A DNA stretch of 64,000 nucleotides, from positions 62,001 through 126,000 of the forward strand of contig JAQGDQ010000041.1 in the NCBI GenBank assembly GCA_030141605.1. The letters are read 5' to 3'. Below are positions 63,436 through 64,000 of this stretch, piece by piece. How positions within the stretch are numbered: the stretch's first letter is position 1; each line of letters starts with the position of its first letter. The position numbers were made by a program, and so were the translations under genes. Source of the stretch: Tubiluchus corallicola (taxonomy: Eukaryota > Priapulida > Priapulimorpha > Priapulimorphida > Tubiluchidae). The notes beneath the pieces are model-generated. The model worked only from the letters and a program-made list of their open reading frames with translations. It did no database searches and had not been told where the DNA came from.

Positions 63436-63822
63436 CGATGACGATGATGTTTATAATGACAAATTTGTGTATACGTGTATTTCCTTACCTGACCATCCAA
63501 GCTTCCATTCTAAAGCATGAGATCTCGTACGTTTCAACCAAGCAAAGGGAATGAATCCGTGTGCGTTACTTGACTGGTTACATTCTGTAGGTGACCACCG
63601 CATCACCATCGGAGATTCCCCATTTCGCGTTCCCATCCACTCGTACTTTTGGCAGCCTGGCAATTCCTGTGAACTTGTACTTCCAGTCGAATCGTACGCT
63701 TTCCTATCACCAGGTCCCGGAAAAACAGGGAAGTTCTTAGAGTTTTCCTCTAACGAACTTTTCCAAACAAAGGCAGGAATTTTCGCATTTTCATTTGTTA
63801 CGGAGACACTTTTGAGCGCCAT
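61509..63822 (-). CDS. ANTP-class (Hox-type) homeobox gene, two exons
   Basis: Exon 1 is 63822-63489 (ATG at 63822, donor GTAAGG) and exon 2 is 61735-61509. Phases agree and give 186 residues. The homeodomain spans about 121-180 ([20 protein letters not shown], then [38 protein letters not shown]) with Trp48, Phe49, Gln50, Asn51 and Arg53 in place. It ends only six residues before the stop. The intron lies nine residues ahead of the homeodomain, a common Hox position. Exon 1 holds a hexapeptide-like KYEWM (about 59-63) and a second Trp motif PFAWLKR (about 92-98); either could contact a PBC partner. The protein is a nuclear DNA-binding regulator by family. The Hox group is unclear: SK..R.ELA..LQLTER.VKIW resembles Abd-B/posterior types, QLLELEKEF and TERHVKIW resemble Xlox and anterior types. 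No other homeobox lies in the window. Confidence 0.88.
61755..62040. repeat. T/C-rich intron DNA next to the homeobox exon
   Basis: About 285 bp of T- and C-rich DNA on the plus strand (purine-rich on the coding strand) starting just upstream of the homeobox acceptor. Phe/Leu-rich open frames across it are artefacts of this composition. Confidence 0.7.
62233..62280. repeat. (TA)n tract in the homeobox intron
   Basis: TATA runs interrupted by ACA triplets, about 48 bp. Confidence 0.85.
62346..62462. repeat. CACACC-type minisatellite in the homeobox intron
   Basis: Short units ACCACA, CCACAC and CACACC fill about 115 bp with no G except in ACCGG, GTC and similar breaks. Confidence 0.8.
63225..63448. 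repeat. (GAT)n and GAC-rich repeat close to exon 1 of the homeobox gene
   Basis: Degenerate GAT, GAC and GATA units grow into a perfect (GAT)n run at about 63402-63431. It starts about 40 bases from the exon 1 donor, inside the intron. Confidence 0.85.
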
Positions 63823-64000
63823 TCTAGGCAACAACTCGATGGATAGATTAGGGTTATTCCGAGGAAGTAAATGAAAAAGTACCTACTTAAGCTTGTCAGC
63901 ATAATTGACTCCCAACTCTTTGGTAAGATGTTTGAGTAAATAAATATCTTTACTTAATTTGACAGCTCTTACTTTAATTTAATTTAGGTAAGAGCTAGTA
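63823..64000 (-). promoter_or_regulatory. Upstream end of the homeobox gene
   Basis: Only about 180 bases upstream of the chosen ATG are visible. The frame continues 4 codons upstream without an ATG. No TATA box or acceptor can be assigned with confidence, so the start of transcription is probably outside the window or close to its edge. Confidence 0.3.

Noticed and set aside
63551-63874. Plus-strand 107-residue frame
   Set aside because: It is the antisense shadow of homeobox exon 1, which has a matching donor and phase.
1-64000. CRISPR arrays, operons, bacterial promoters, rRNA
   Set aside because: The window is intron-bearing animal DNA. The tandem arrays lack CRISPR spacing, and no rRNA-like sequence was recognised.

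Overview
This window is AT-rich, intron-containing animal DNA. It holds five protein-coding genes that can be rebuilt exon by exon, with matching splice phases, plus one intronless gene, one Hox-type homeobox gene (counted among the five) and many repeats. The families present (ZP domain, CAP, matrix metalloproteinase, CFAP77, ANTP-class homeobox) point to a bilaterian invertebrate. The divergent, isolated homeobox gene and the splice acceptors directly ahead of start codons would suit a tunicate, but this is inference and no species can be named.

Layout. 2.5-13.8 kb (+): a 14-exon gene for an 873-residue transmembrane ZP protein with two ZP-N modules, one ZP-C and a Gln/Tyr/Pro-rich N-terminal half. 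13.8-19.1 kb: intergenic, with a CT tract, a MITE-like inverted repeat, a perfect 27-bp palindrome and CAA-rich DNA. 19.1-22.4 kb (+): a two-exon gene for a secreted low-complexity protein with duplicated modules. 23.4-24.6 kb (-): an intronless CFAP77-like ciliary gene. 24.6-30 kb: intergenic, with direct repeats and a tRNA-like 3' half. 30.0-41.7 kb (+): a nine-exon CAP/CRISP-like secreted protein with cysteine-rich, acidic/Tyr-rich and ShK-like C-terminal parts; its introns hold a diverged tandem repeat, a LINE ORF1 relic and a GGAYT array. 42.5-45.3 kb: a foldback-like mobile element. 46.2-46.8 kb: a second MITE candidate. 48.6-49.5 kb (-): weak coding candidates. 50.2-57.1 kb (+): a seven-exon matrix metalloproteinase without hemopexin. 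57.6-58.8 kb: a 1,163-bp hAT element with perfect 8-bp target duplications. 61.5-63.8 kb (-): a two-exon Hox-type homeobox gene.

Biology. Four of the five multi-exon genes (all on the plus strand) encode secreted or surface proteins, as in an extracellular-matrix, cuticle or egg-coat neighbourhood: a filament-forming ZP protein, a probable matrix protein, a CAP protein and a matrix protease. CFAP77 (axonemal) and the homeobox gene (transcription factor) are unrelated neighbours on the minus strand. All exon models are hand-made from splice signals, phase and family conservation. No alignment or transcript data were available.
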